64,000 nucleotides of DNA from CAWEYO01 sp963813315 (lineage in GTDB: Bacteria > Pseudomonadota > Alphaproteobacteria > Rhizobiales > Rhizobiaceae). The stretch lies in NCBI GenBank assembly GCA_963813315.1, contig CAWEYO010000020.1:248001-312000 (forward strand), read 5' to 3'. Positions within the stretch are counted from its first letter, which is position 1; every line of letters begins with the position of its first letter. Below, in pieces: positions 42,606 to 51,686 of this stretch. Position numbers and translations under genes: made by a program. The notes beneath the pieces were generated by a model that worked only from the letters and a program-made list of their open reading frames with translations, had not been told where the DNA came from and made no database searches.

Positions 42606-44256
42606 TTGGCAACGCCAACAAGCAATTTTGTGCCAGTGACGGAAATCAATCCGATTGCGACTGGAGCGGGTAAATACTTAGTTGAGGGGACGAAATGGGG
42701 CGGCGCGCTGGGGACAGGCGTGACGCTCGACTTCAGCTTCCAGACCTACAATTCGTATTACTCAACCTACTATTCCGCCTACAACGAATACAACGACGGC
42801 TCCGGGCTTCTGACTGCAGGGGAGAAGGCCGCAATCAGAGCCGTTCTCGCCACTTGGTCCAGCTCCGCGAACCTGAATTTCCGCGAAGTGGCCGACAGCG
42901 CCAATGTGGCGGGCGAGCTTCGCTTTGCCTACACGCAGCAAAACGGTGGAAACGAAGCCGCGCACGCATATCTTCCGGGTACCGCCCCTAGCGCTGGCGA
43001 TGTCTGGTTAGACTGGTACAATTTCAATCCGGACGCTCTCCCCACGATCGCCAACGGCTCGTTCGACTACCACACGATCTTACATGAGGTCGGCCACGCT
43101 CTGGGGCTGAAACATTCGTTCGCAAGCCCCAACGCAATCCCTGCGGCACAGGACAACTACTTCTACTCGGTCATGAGCTACACGGCGTCGCCCTTCTCAG
43201 GTGACGACTACGCATCATTCTATCCCACCACGCCGATGTATTACGATCTGGTTGCGATCCAGGCGCTGTACGGAAAAAATACCACAATCAACGCAGGGAA
43301 CAACACATATACATTCAACGACGGAACCAGATATTGGCAGGCAATCAATGATGCTTCCGGTCATGACACAATTGTCTACAACGGTGTGGAGAATAGCTCG
43401 ATCAACTTGAACCCCGGCCAATTCAGCGCGCTAAGCGAAAGGATTTTCTTCACGGCCAGTTCGTCACGTGCCACCGTTACCATCGGCCCCGGCGTGGTCA
43501 TTGAAGATGCCCGTGGCGGAAGCGGCCATGACAGCCTTGATCGGCAATGGGGTCGCCAACGTCCTCAGGGGAGAGGCCGGTAACGACACGTTGACCGGCG
43601 GCGCTGGCAACGACACCCTGAACGGCGGCGTTGGTGCGGACGTTCTCAACGGCGGGACCGGTAACGACACCTACGTGTTGGAGAATGCGTACGACACCAT
43701 CGCCGACAGCAGCGGCATCGACACGATCACCTCGACCATCACCCGCACGTTGGCGAGCAGCATCGAGAAGCTGACTTTGCTTGGCGCGGCTACAGCCAAC
43801 GGCACTGGCAACACCGCAGCCAACACAATCATCGGGAACGCGGGCGTGAATGTCCTGACAGGCAACGCCGGTAACGATGTCCTCTCCGGCCTCGGCGGCA
43901 ACGACAAGCTGGTCGGCGGGCTTGGGAGCGACACTTTCGTCTTCAACGCTGCCATCAGCACTACCACGAACCGCGACGCTATCATGGATTTCGCCAACGC
44001 AAGCGGTAACAACGACATCTGCCACCTGGAGAACGCGATCTTCACCAAGTTGGGTGCCGGGGCGGCTCATGCCCTGAACCCCGCCTTCTTCAAGGTCGGG
44101 GCTGCCGCGACAGACGCCAACGACTTCTTAGTCTACAACAAAACTACCGGCGTCTTATCGTACGATGTCAACGGCAGCGGCGCGGGCGGTGTGACGCAAA
44201 TTTGTGCCCTGACTAACAAGCTGACACTGACGGCTACGGATTTCTTCGTGATCTGA
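42606..44256 (+). CDS. Serralysin-like RTX metalloprotease (M10), with an apparent frameshift
   Basis: Secreted zinc protease type. The catalytic motif is HEVGHALGLKH near residue 160, with the Met-turn YSVMSYTASP. The start is TTG at 42606 (after GAAGGAGAG), with no Sec signal, as for type I secreted proteins. The C-terminus has RTX nonapeptide repeats (GEAGNDTLTGGAGNDTLNGG) and ends DFFVI, a terminal secretion-signal style. The two parts are in different frames: frame 1 degenerates after GGSGHDS, and the RTX half is read one base on, from LIGNGVANVLRGEAG. One extra base near 43531-43540 (probably T in CCTT) explains it. Corrected length is 549 residues. No type I secretion genes are near. 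Confidence 0.88.
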
Positions 44257-44352
44257 GCCGAGGCCGAGCAGTTTGGCCTTTGCCATCGAGGCACCGACCA
44301 TCGCGCTTCAGTTGTTGACGCGCTTGGCCAGTCCCCCCGCCGCGCGCTGCGC

Positions 44353-45036
44353 TCAGGCAGCTGCAATCACCGGCTGGCTCCAGCGTGCGGCGATCAGCCG
44401 GTAAGGGATCAGCGCAAAAACCGCGATTGCAAGCTTTACCGCCAGATCGCCGATCGCCCAGGAAACCCAGCGCGGGGCGTCCTGACCGAGGGCGCCCATC
44501 AGCGGTGCGGCTTCGATTGCAAATCCGTCGTCGGGTCCGACAAAGGCAAAAGCGGCTGAGAAGGCGATCGTAAAGAAGATCGCAGTGTCAAAAACCGAGC
44601 CGGCCAGGGATGCGAAGACGGGGGCACGCCACCAGGCCTGCCGGCGCAGCCAGTTGAAGACGGTGACGTCGAGAAGCTGGGCGAAAAGAAACGCGCTGCC
44701 GGAAGCGACGGCGATCCTGACCAGCCTGCCGGCGGCGGTTTCGTAAGGGATGTAGCCGTATTTGAAGAGAAGCGGCGGGATCACGATCGAGCAGGCGACC
44801 GCAATCATGAAACCAACGAAGACGATGCGGCGCGCCACGAACGGACCGTAACGCCGGTTGGCGAGATCGGTGACGAGAAAGGAAAAGGGATAGGTGAAGG
44901 CGCCCCAGGTCAGGATGTCGGCGAGCGCAATCCGGCCGAGCTGGCCCTGGAGCGGAAATTGCACGAGAACATTTGACGCGACGACGATCAGCGCCATCGC
45001 GACAACGAAAGGAAGATAGGCGGAAGACCGTATCAT
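44353..45036 (-). CDS. Queuosine precursor transporter (YhhQ/VUT family)
   Basis: A 227-residue membrane protein with about six helices, importing queuosine precursors (preQ0/preQ1) for tRNA modification. Family segments are ALADILTWGAFTYPFSFLVT, ANRRYGPFVARRIVFVGFM and SLAGSVFDTAIFFTIAF. The ATG at 45036 starts MIRSSAYLPFVVAMAL; longer frames would start inside the riboswitch region. A preQ1-I riboswitch-like fold directly precedes and includes the start codon, supporting the substrate call. It lies downstream of rpmB, 96 bp away. Confidence 0.9.
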   Translation of the reverse strand: MIRSSAYLPFVVAMALIVVASNVLVQFPLQGQLGRIALADILTWGAFTYPFSFLVTDLANRRYGPFVARRIVFVGFMIAVACSIVIPPLLFKYGYIPYETAAGRLVRIAVASGSAFLFAQLLDVTVFNWLRRQAWWRAPVFASLAGSVFDTAIFFTIAFSAAFAFVGPDDGFAIEAAPLMGALGQDAPRWVSWAIGDLAVKLAIAVFALIPYRLIAARWSQPVIAAA

Positions 45037-45063
45037 TTTTTTATCCTGGGTAATGGAACCAGC
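45034..45063 (-). promoter_or_regulatory. Candidate preQ1-I riboswitch overlapping the start codon
   Basis: The mRNA reads CUGGUUCCAUUACCCAG, then GAUAAAAA, then AAUG. P1 pairs CUGG with CCAG, the loop has the conserved UUC and ACC, and the A-rich tail follows at class-I spacing. P2 would pair CAUU of the loop with AAUG, which contains the start codon at 45036-45034. The ribosome site AGGA is in the 3' strand of P1. It matches the preQ1-I layout known from B. subtilis and T. tengcongensis and sits before a queuosine-precursor transporter gene. Identification is by eye. Confidence 0.7.
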
Positions 45064-45132
45064 GAGCGGTGATCCGGTCCGGATCACGCCGGGGAAAGGC
45101 AGGCAGGCGCGCCCGCCCCGGATCAAGAGAGA

Positions 45133-45429
45133 TCAGGCGGCCGGCTGCTCGGCTACCTTCTTGGCGATCTGCTTCTTCAGCAGACGCACGCGCTGCGAGA
45201 GCTCGGCCGCGTCTGCCTTGGCGAGGAACGCGTCAAGGCCGCCGCGGTGCTCGACCGAGCGCAGCGCGTTGGCCGAAATGCGCAGGCGCACGTTCTGGCC
45301 AAGCGCTTCCGAAATAAGCGTCACATTGACGAGATTCGGCAGGAAGCGGCGCTTCGACTTGTTGTTGGCGTGGCTCACATTGTTGCCGGTCAAAACAGCC
45401 TTGCCGGTCAATTCACATGCGCGGGACAT
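45133..45429 (-). CDS. rpmB: 50S ribosomal protein L28
   Basis: A 98-residue L28 starting MSRACELTGKAVLTGNNVSH, with the basic NNKSKRRFLPNL motif. Family members in alphaproteobacteria share the C-terminal helix (ELSQRVRLLKKQIAKKVAEQ). It is divergent from the DUF3108 gene. Confidence 0.97.
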   Translation of the reverse strand: MSRACELTGKAVLTGNNVSHANNKSKRRFLPNLVNVTLISEALGQNVRLRISANALRSVEHRGGLDAFLAKADAAELSQRVRLLKKQIAKKVAEQPAA

Positions 45430-45713
45430 TTTTGCTTACCTTCAGTTCTATGCCGGGCCAAAAGACGATGTCACACCAGAAAAAGCCGGCGCGCAATTCA
45501 GGTCAGGCGGCCATATGGGAAAGAGTTGGCGTCCCATAGTGGCATTTGGTGCAGGCGTCAAGCGAAACTGCGCCGCCAACGTGCCGCACATTGTTACGCG
45601 ACCTTGCGCGCCATACATCCGGGCGATCCACATATTTGCCGGATTCTGCCGATTGAAAAAGAACGAAGCCGATCGCGCATTTGCGATCCGCGCGCGTACC
45701 GGGGCATCCGCTC

Positions 45714-46496
45714 ATGCAGGGCATCGTCCATGGACTTCTGGCCACACTGGTCGCAACCGCTCCCGCTTCCCGCAACGAGAATGTGCAGTCGTTCAGCGGC
45801 GACTATTCGATTTCCTTCTTCGGCCTGACCGTGGCCAGATCGAGCTTCGACAGCACTGTGGGGAGAAATTCCTTCGCGGTAAAGGGACGTCTCTCCAGCG
45901 CCGGCCTCGCGCAGCTCTTCGACAGCACGCGGGGCACTGTCTCGACGGCCGGCCGCTTTTCCGGCAAGACGACGCAGCCTGCGGCCTTCCGCGTCGATTA
46001 CACCGAGGGCCGGAAGTCGCAGACTACGTCCATCCATTTCAGGAATGGCTCGGTCACCAGGACGGAGAATGTGCCGCCGCTCAAGAAGCGCGGCAGCGAC
46101 TGGGTGCCGCTGAAACAATCCCACCTGCGGTCGGTGACGGACCCTCTTGCCGCGACGCTTGTGCGCGCCGACAGCCTTGCCGAGGTCTGCGGCCGCACGA
46201 TCAGGGTCTATGACGGCGAAATCCGCGCCGATTTGACGCTTGTACGCGAGACGAACAGCTCCATATCCGTCCCCGGCTACGAAGGCAGGACAGTCACCTG
46301 CCGCGTCCACTTCAATCCCGTCGCCGGATACCGGCAGGGGCGGCGCGCACTTGAGTTTCTCAAGAACAGAAGCCAGATCCGCGTCGCATTTGCGCCACTG
46401 GGGACAACCGGGGTATATGCGCCCATCCACGCCACGGTCGGTACCCAAATCGGTACGCTGACGATCAGCGCGCGGAGGTTCGAAATCGCAAGATAA
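45714..46496 (+). CDS. DUF3108 exported protein
   Basis: A 260-residue protein with a signal-peptide-like start (VHGLLATLVATAPASRNE) and a beta-rich DUF3108 domain: FSGDYSISFFGLTVARSSF, FRVDYTEGRKSQTTSIHF and CGRTIRVYDGEIRADLTLV. DUF3108 proteins are periplasmic beta-barrel- or lipocalin-like; no function is established. The ATG at 45714 is preferred to the TTG at 45681. It is followed by a double-hairpin repeat. Confidence 0.82.
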   Translation: MQGIVHGLLATLVATAPASRNENVQSFSGDYSISFFGLTVARSSFDSTVGRNSFAVKGRLSSAGLAQLFDSTRGTVSTAGRFSGKTTQPAAFRVDYTEGRKSQTTSIHFRNGSVTRTENVPPLKKRGSDWVPLKQSHLRSVTDPLAATLVRADSLAEVCGRTIRVYDGEIRADLTLVRETNSSISVPGYEGRTVTCRVHFNPVAGYRQGRRALEFLKNRSQIRVAFAPLGTTGVYAPIHATVGTQIGTLTISARRFEIAR

Positions 46497-46509
46497 GGGC
46501 GCGGCGCTC

Positions 46510-46672
46510 GTGTGGTGGATTTGAAGTTCCTGTCATTCCGTGGCATCCGCGTTCAGCAACTTCAAATCCGTAAATCACACGAAACTCGAAAAGTTGCCAG
46601 TGTGGATTGGGACCCGAAATTCGATCCGAGGCTCGCTCCAAGGCGATACGAATTTCGGATTCGGCACACGAG
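46510..46672. repeat. Double-hairpin element, family E (copy 1)
   Basis: Two adjacent large palindromes. The first pairs GTGTGGTGGATTTGAAGTTC with AACTTCAAATCCGTAAATCA. The second pairs GTGTGGATTGGGACCCGAAA-type bases with TTTCGGATTCGGCACACG. A second copy at 58959-59124 is about 85 percent similar by eye. Both lie between genes. Confidence 0.8.
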
Positions 46673-46686
46673 TGAAGGGGTGAGGA

Positions 46687-47577
46687 ATGGGGCGCGCCAC
46701 GCTGATCGGGTTTTCGGCAATCGCGATGTGGTCGCTGCTCGCGCTGCTGACTGACGCCTCCGGCGACGTGCCGCCGTTTCTCATGTCTGCGATCTGCTTT
46801 TCGATGGGCACCGCCGTCGGGCTGGTCATCCGCCTTCTTGCTCCGGCCGCTCCGAAGGCGAAGGTTCCGCGACAGGTCTGGGTCATCGGTATCCTGGGCC
46901 TTTTCGGCTACCACTTCTTCTACTTCACCGCGCTTCGTAACGCGCCGGCGGTCGAAGCCAGCCTGATCGCCTATCTCTGGCCGCTCTTCATCGTGCTCGG
47001 CTCGGCGCTGATGCCGGGCGCGCGGCTGCGTTGGTTTCATGTGATAGGCGCTTTGTTGGGCCTTGCAGGTACCGTCCTGATCATCACCAATGGCGGCCGC
47101 CTTACCTTCGAGAGCCGATACATCTTCGGCTATGCGATGGCTGCCGTCTGCGCCTTCCTTTGGTCGGGATACTCGCTTCTCTCGCGCCGCTTTCCCGCGG
47201 TGCCGACCAGCATCGTCACCTGGTTCTGCGCGGCAACGGCTGTGCTTTCCTTTCTCTGTCACCTCGCGCTTGAGGAGACGATCCTGCCAACAGGCCCGGC
47301 CGAGTGGCTCGCCGTTGCCAGCCTCGGCCTGATGCCCGTAGGGGCCGCCTTCTATGCGTGGGACCATGGCGTGAAGCACGGCAACATCCAGGTGCTCGGC
47401 GCGGCGAGCTACGCTGCGCCGCTTCTATCGACGCTCATTCTGATCGCCGCCGGCAGGACGGAGGCGACGCCCCATATCCTGCTGGCCTGCCTGCTGATTA
47501 CGGCGGGCGCCATGCTTGCGGCAAAGTCACTCCTGTTCGGGCGCGGTACCATGAAGCAAAGCGAGGTCAGGGCTTAG
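46687..47577 (+). CDS. DMT-superfamily exporter (YddG-like)
   Basis: A 296-residue membrane protein with ten helices in two EamA repeats. LGLFGYHFFYFTALRNAPAV and SLGLMPVGAAFYAWDHGVKH resemble YddG-type aromatic amino-acid exporters, which is the most specific guess I can make. The ATG at 46687 follows GTGAGGA. It stands alone, convergent with gloB. Confidence 0.85.
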   Translation: MGRATLIGFSAIAMWSLLALLTDASGDVPPFLMSAICFSMGTAVGLVIRLLAPAAPKAKVPRQVWVIGILGLFGYHFFYFTALRNAPAVEASLIAYLWPLFIVLGSALMPGARLRWFHVIGALLGLAGTVLIITNGGRLTFESRYIFGYAMAAVCAFLWSGYSLLSRRFPAVPTSIVTWFCAATAVLSFLCHLALEETILPTGPAEWLAVASLGLMPVGAAFYAWDHGVKHGNIQVLGAASYAAPLLSTLILIAAGRTEATPHILLACLLITAGAMLAAKSLLFGRGTMKQSEVRA

Positions 47578-47672
47578 GGTGGGTTGATATTGAGGTGAGG
47601 CCGGCCTGACCTCAATCCCGACACACCCTGGACCAGATTGTGTTGACAGAGCGCCTGCCGCTGCAAGTTGCG

Positions 47673-48440
47673 TCAGAACCCGTCCTTGCGCCTACGGATC
47701 TCGGCGAACACCGCTTCGTCGGACGCATTCGCCAGGCCGAGGTTTCGGCGGATTGCCGGGTCGTGCCAGCGCAGGAACGGATTTGTCGCGAGCTCGCGGG
47801 CCATGGTTGTCGGCAGCGTCGGCCTGCCTTCGGCGCGTAGCCGATCGATCTCGGCGGCGCGCTCCTTCAGGGCCGAATTTGTCGGGTCGACTGTAAGCGC
47901 GAAACGCGCGTTCGCTTGGGTGTACTCGTGACCGCAATAGATTCGGGTGTCTAGCGGCAAGGCGGTCAGCTTTTTCAGTGATTGGTACATGACCGGCGCC
48001 TTGCACTCGAAAAGTCGTCCGCAACCCAGAGCAAACAGCGTATCGCCTGTGAAGGCCACATGGCTGTTCTCGAAATGATATGAAATGTGCCCGGCAGTGT
48101 GGCCGGGCGTCTCGATCACGCTGATCATTTCACTGCCAAGCTTGATGATGTGGCCTTCCTCCACCTCCTCGTCGATGCCCGGGATTTTCGCCGCCTCGGC
48201 CCTTGGTCCGGTGATCTTCAGGCCGAAGCGCTTTTTCAGCGGCAGGTTGGCCTCTACATGGTCGCCATGATGATGCGTGATCAGGAGCGCCGTCGGCCGC
48301 CAGCCCGTGCGCTCGATCGCCGCAAGGATCGGCGCCTCCTGGGGAGCGTCGATGATCGCCGTTTCGCCGCTTTCGATTTCGTGGACAAGCACGCCGAAAT
48401 TGTCGCTGCGGCAGGTGAATTGCTCGATCTCAATCGTCAT
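47673..48440 (-). CDS. gloB: Hydroxyacylglutathione hydrolase (glyoxalase II)
   Basis: Hydrolyses S-lactoylglutathione in methylglyoxal detoxification. The metallo-beta-lactamase metal motif is LLITHHHGDHVEAN. The family-typical TPGHTAGHISYHFE, AFTGDTLFALGCGR and YCGHEYTQANARFA follow. The C-terminal domain includes NPFLRWHDPAIR. The ATG at 48440 gives 255 residues; longer frames run into the upstream repeats and were rejected. It is divergent from the methyltransferase gene. Confidence 0.95.
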   Translation of the reverse strand: MTIEIEQFTCRSDNFGVLVHEIESGETAIIDAPQEAPILAAIERTGWRPTALLITHHHGDHVEANLPLKKRFGLKITGPRAEAAKIPGIDEEVEEGHIIKLGSEMISVIETPGHTAGHISYHFENSHVAFTGDTLFALGCGRLFECKAPVMYQSLKKLTALPLDTRIYCGHEYTQANARFALTVDPTNSALKERAAEIDRLRAEGRPTLPTTMARELATNPFLRWHDPAIRRNLGLANASDEAVFAEIRRRKDGF

Positions 48441-48466
48441 GGCCGATCTCCTTTTCGAAGACGATA

Positions 48467-48679
48467 ATGCATGTCGCCCAAAAGTGCGCAGCGGTTTTGG
48501 GATAACGACATGCACAGAAATGCATGTCGCCCAAAAGTGCGCAGCGGTTTTGGGACAACGACATGCACAGAAATGCATGTCGCCCAAAAGTGCGCAGCGG
48601 TTTTGGGATAACGACATGCACAAAAACAATAGCCTAAAGCGCGTCGCATGAATCCGTTTCGCCGCGACGCGCTTTAGGC
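48467..48679. repeat. Family C repeat with a triplicated 53-bp hairpin unit
   Basis: The hairpin unit GCATGTCGCCC to CGACATGC occurs at 48469-48513, 48522-48566 and 48575-48619, an exact 53-bp period. The copies are nearly identical (one base differs in the second). They are followed by the linker and the CTAAAGCGCGTCGC to GCGACGCGCTTTAG hairpin. Single-unit copies are at 13411 and 31628. It fills the space between gloB and the methyltransferase gene. Confidence 0.9.
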
Positions 48680-48753
48680 CGCGCTCCGGCAAGTGTCACC
48701 CGCCATGATGGTGTTTCTTGAAAGCTTGAAGAAGGGCCGCTACCGTCTGTCGC

Positions 48754-49503
48754 ATGAATTCCGACATTGTCGATCTGCGCTCCTTTTACGCAACCTCGCT
48801 CGGGCGGCTTGCAGAACACTCGATCGCGATGGCGCTCGCCGCCGTCTGGGCAAAGCTCCCCAACGAAAGGTTGGTGGGTCTCGGCTATGCGCTGCCCTGG
48901 CTCGAGCGGTTTGGCACGGACGCTGAGCGCGTCTTTGCCTTCATGCCGGCCACGCAGGGTGCGGTTAACTGGCCGCCGCAGGGCCCCTCCGCAACGGCGC
49001 TGGTTTTTGACGAAGAGTTGCCGCTGGTCAATTCCTCGATCGATCGCATGCTTCTCGTTCATTTGCTCGAGCACTCCGAAAACCCGCGCGAGACGCTGAC
49101 GGAGATCTGGCGCGTACTGGCGCCCGGTGGCAGGCTCGTGGTCGTGGTGCCAAACCGGCGCGGCGTCTGGGCGCGTTTCGAACACACGCCTTTCGGCACC
49201 GGCCGGCCCTTCTCGCGCGGACAACTCACCGCGCTGCTCCGCGAAGCCAATTTTACGCCCGGCCCGTGGTCCGATGCGCTTTTCTTCCCGCCGTCCCACC
49301 GTCGTTGGGTGCAGCGGTTCCATCAGCTCCTCGAAACGACCGGTCGCCGCTTCTGGCCGATGTTTTCCGGCATCATCGTCGTCGAGGCGCAAAAACGGCT
49401 CTACCAGGGCCTTCCTGTGACGCAGCGCGCTTCGCGTCGGGTTTTCGTTCCGGTGCTTTCCCCACAGGGCGCGACGCGCGCCGCCCTGGAAGCTCCCGCA
49501 TGA
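48754..49503 (+). CDS. Class I SAM-dependent methyltransferase
   Basis: A 249-residue protein with a late-type methyltransferase core: SSIDRMLLVHLLEHSENPRE (post-II region), IWRVLAPGGRLVVVVPNRRG and PFSRGQLTALLREANF. A classical glycine-rich motif I is not obvious, so cofactor binding is assumed from the family. In rhizobia this gene is often opposite gloB, as here; the substrate is unknown. It overlaps the DUF1194 gene by ATGA. Confidence 0.85.
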   Translation: MNSDIVDLRSFYATSLGRLAEHSIAMALAAVWAKLPNERLVGLGYALPWLERFGTDAERVFAFMPATQGAVNWPPQGPSATALVFDEELPLVNSSIDRMLLVHLLEHSENPRETLTEIWRVLAPGGRLVVVVPNRRGVWARFEHTPFGTGRPFSRGQLTALLREANFTPGPWSDALFFPPSHRRWVQRFHQLLETTGRRFWPMFSGIIVVEAQKRLYQGLPVTQRASRRVFVPVLSPQGATRAALEAPA

Positions 49504-50297
49504 CAAGCGGAATCGCGGTTTGCCTTGCCTGTGGGTTGCTGGCGGTGGTGGCCGTTCGATCAGATGCCATGCAGGTCGACGTCGAACTCGTGCTCGCCGT
49601 CGATGTGTCCGAATCCATGGATCCGGAGGAATTTGCAGTCCAACGCGCCGGATATGTCGCAGCGCTTCGCGACCCGGCGTTTTTCACGGCCGCGCGATCC
49701 GGATTGAATGGACGCGTTGCCGTCGCCTACTTCGAATGGGCTGGCACCGTGCGCCCTGTCTTGGCCGTTCCCTGGCAAATCATCGACAGCGCAGAAAGCG
49801 CGCTCGATTTCGCCGCACGGCTGGAAAAACGGCCGTTCAGCGCCTTCCGAGGCACGTCGATCTCGAATGCCCTGGCTTTCGGCGTGTCGTCCCTGGAGAA
49901 CAACGGCTTTGACGGCGCGCGGCGCGTGATCGACATTTCCGGCGACGGCCCGAACAACTTCGGTCCGCCCGTGGTTGCAGCCCGCGATGCCGCCGTCGAG
50001 CGCGGCGTGACCATCAATGGTCTCCCCATCCTGATCAGGCCGTCGCCTGTTTTCCCCGACATGGGCCGCTATTACACTGAGTGCGTCATCGGCGGTCCCG
50101 ACGCGTTCGTGCTTCCGGTGCATGCTGCGTCGGAGCTCGCGACGGCCATCCGCAGAAAGCTTATTCGCGAGGTCAGTGGCGTTTCCGGCAGTCATCCATC
50201 CGTTCCGGCCGCGTCAACCGCTCCGGTTGACTGCCTGATTGGCGAGCGGGTCAGACGATCCTTGTCAGACCGCTACTATCCCGAACTGGACCGTTGA
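49500..50297 (+). CDS. DUF1194 von Willebrand A-like exported protein
   Basis: A 265-residue protein with an N-terminal signal peptide (GIAVCLACGLLAVVAVRSDA) and a von Willebrand A fold with the metal site LVLAVDVSESMDPEEFAV, then FRGTSISNALAFGV and VIDISGDGPNNFGP. The function of DUF1194 is not established. It is translationally coupled to the methyltransferase gene. Its 3' end overlaps the convergent MFS gene by 22 bp. Confidence 0.88.
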   Translation: MTSGIAVCLACGLLAVVAVRSDAMQVDVELVLAVDVSESMDPEEFAVQRAGYVAALRDPAFFTAARSGLNGRVAVAYFEWAGTVRPVLAVPWQIIDSAESALDFAARLEKRPFSAFRGTSISNALAFGVSSLENNGFDGARRVIDISGDGPNNFGPPVVAARDAAVERGVTINGLPILIRPSPVFPDMGRYYTECVIGGPDAFVLPVHAASELATAIRRKLIREVSGVSGSHPSVPAASTAPVDCLIGERVRRSLSDRYYPELDR

Positions 50298-51553
50298 AGC
50301 GACACGGCGTCCGTATCGAGCTCCAACCGGTCGCGCCGGGCACGCCTGGCGACCACCAGGCCAAGCATCGCTGCGCCAAGAAGGACAAATGCCGCGAGCA
50401 GAAACGCCGTGCCGGGAAAGGGCAGGGGCGAGGCTTCCCTGACCGAAAACGCATAGACTGCGCCGAAGAACAATGGCGACATGACGCCGGCAATACTGGC
50501 GACGCTCATGTTCGCGCCCTGAAGCTGACCTTGTTCGGATTCGGATACGCGCTGGGTCATGAGCGACTGCAGCGTCGGCATGGCCAAGCCCCACACTGCG
50601 TTGGGGAACATTGCCAGTGTAAACATCAAGCTATTCGGAGCCAGTCCCATGCAGGCCATGCCGATCGCGCCGCCGAAAAGCCCGAAGGTCATGACGGCGC
50701 GGTCGCCGAAGCGCTTCACGGCCGGGCCGACGATCGCTCCCTGCACGGCCATATCGAGCACGCCCACCAGCGCCAGCAGCGTGCCAACCTCCCACGCGCC
50801 CCAGCCATAGCGGAAGCCGGCATAAAGCACGAACACCGCCGAGAAGACGTGGTGAGCAAAATGAAGCAGGAAGTTCACGATCGCGAGACCGGAAAGCTCC
50901 GGATGCGAGCGCAACAGCTTCATGGCGCCAAAAGGGTTGGCGCGGCGCCAGGAGAATTCCATGCGCTTCTCCTCGGCGAGCAACTCCGGCAAAACCAGCA
51001 CGCCGTAGAGGAATGCGATGCCGCTCAAGCCCGCTGCGACCCAGAACGGCGCTCGTGGAGAAATCTCGCCGAATACGCCGCCGAGCAGCGGGCCTGCCAC
51101 AAAACCGGCGCTGAAGGCTGCCCCGATCAGACCATAGCCGCGAGCGCGCCCTTCGGGCGGTGTAATGTCGGCCATATAGGCGAAGGCGGTCGTGAAGCTC
51201 GACGAGGTGACGCCTGCGATGATGCGGCCAAGTGCCAGCCACCAGAGGTTGGGCGCCATTGCCATCAGCGTGTAGTCGGCAGCCAGGCCCGCGGTTGACA
51301 GCAGGATCACCGGCCGGCGCCCGTACTTGTCGGACAGCGAGCCGATCACTGGCGAAGCCACGAACTGCATTCCGGCCCAAAGTGCTACGAACAGGCCGTT
51401 GATCCAGCCCGCGGCCGCATTCGACCCTGCGAATTCCTCGACGAGCGTCGGGAGGACGGGAATGATGATGCCAAGTGCCACGATGTCGAGCACCGCCGTG
51501 ACAAAGATGAAAGCGATTGCCGCCTGACGGCGGGAACCTGACGCGGCAAGCAT
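50276..51553 (-). CDS. TetA-like MFS efflux transporter
   Basis: A 425-residue protein with 12 predicted helices. The MFS motif A is GSLSDKYGRRPVILLSTAG after helix 2, and the drug-antiporter-like motif GPLLGGVFGEISPRAPFW is in helix 5. It resembles the TCR/Tet subgroup, but resistance to any drug is not shown. No TetR-type regulator is adjacent. Monocistronic by position. Confidence 0.9.
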   Translation of the reverse strand: MLAASGSRRQAAIAFIFVTAVLDIVALGIIIPVLPTLVEEFAGSNAAAGWINGLFVALWAGMQFVASPVIGSLSDKYGRRPVILLSTAGLAADYTLMAMAPNLWWLALGRIIAGVTSSSFTTAFAYMADITPPEGRARGYGLIGAAFSAGFVAGPLLGGVFGEISPRAPFWVAAGLSGIAFLYGVLVLPELLAEEKRMEFSWRRANPFGAMKLLRSHPELSGLAIVNFLLHFAHHVFSAVFVLYAGFRYGWGAWEVGTLLALVGVLDMAVQGAIVGPAVKRFGDRAVMTFGLFGGAIGMACMGLAPNSLMFTLAMFPNAVWGLAMPTLQSLMTQRVSESEQGQLQGANMSVASIAGVMSPLFFGAVYAFSVREASPLPFPGTAFLLAAFVLLGAAMLGLVVARRARRDRLELDTDAVSLQRSSSG

Positions 51554-51686
51554 GAGACGGCTCCTTGCTGGAGCGGCGCTTTATACGTTCATCAGGATGC
51601 GGTGACCACCCTCAACCTGATGCCTGTATGGCCTTTGCCAAAAATATCATAAAATGATAGTCTAAGTTTGAATTGGAGCGTGAAGG

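Noticed and set aside
48467..48619. A CRISPR array
   Set aside because: Only three units, each internally palindromic over its full length, with constant 8-base joints instead of unique spacers; no cas genes are in the window.
48430..48650. Short proteins encoded across the triplicated repeats (MHVVIPKPLRTFGRHA-type)
   Set aside because: The peptide repeats only mirror the DNA palindromes; a 53-bp unit changes frame each time and no ribosome site is present.
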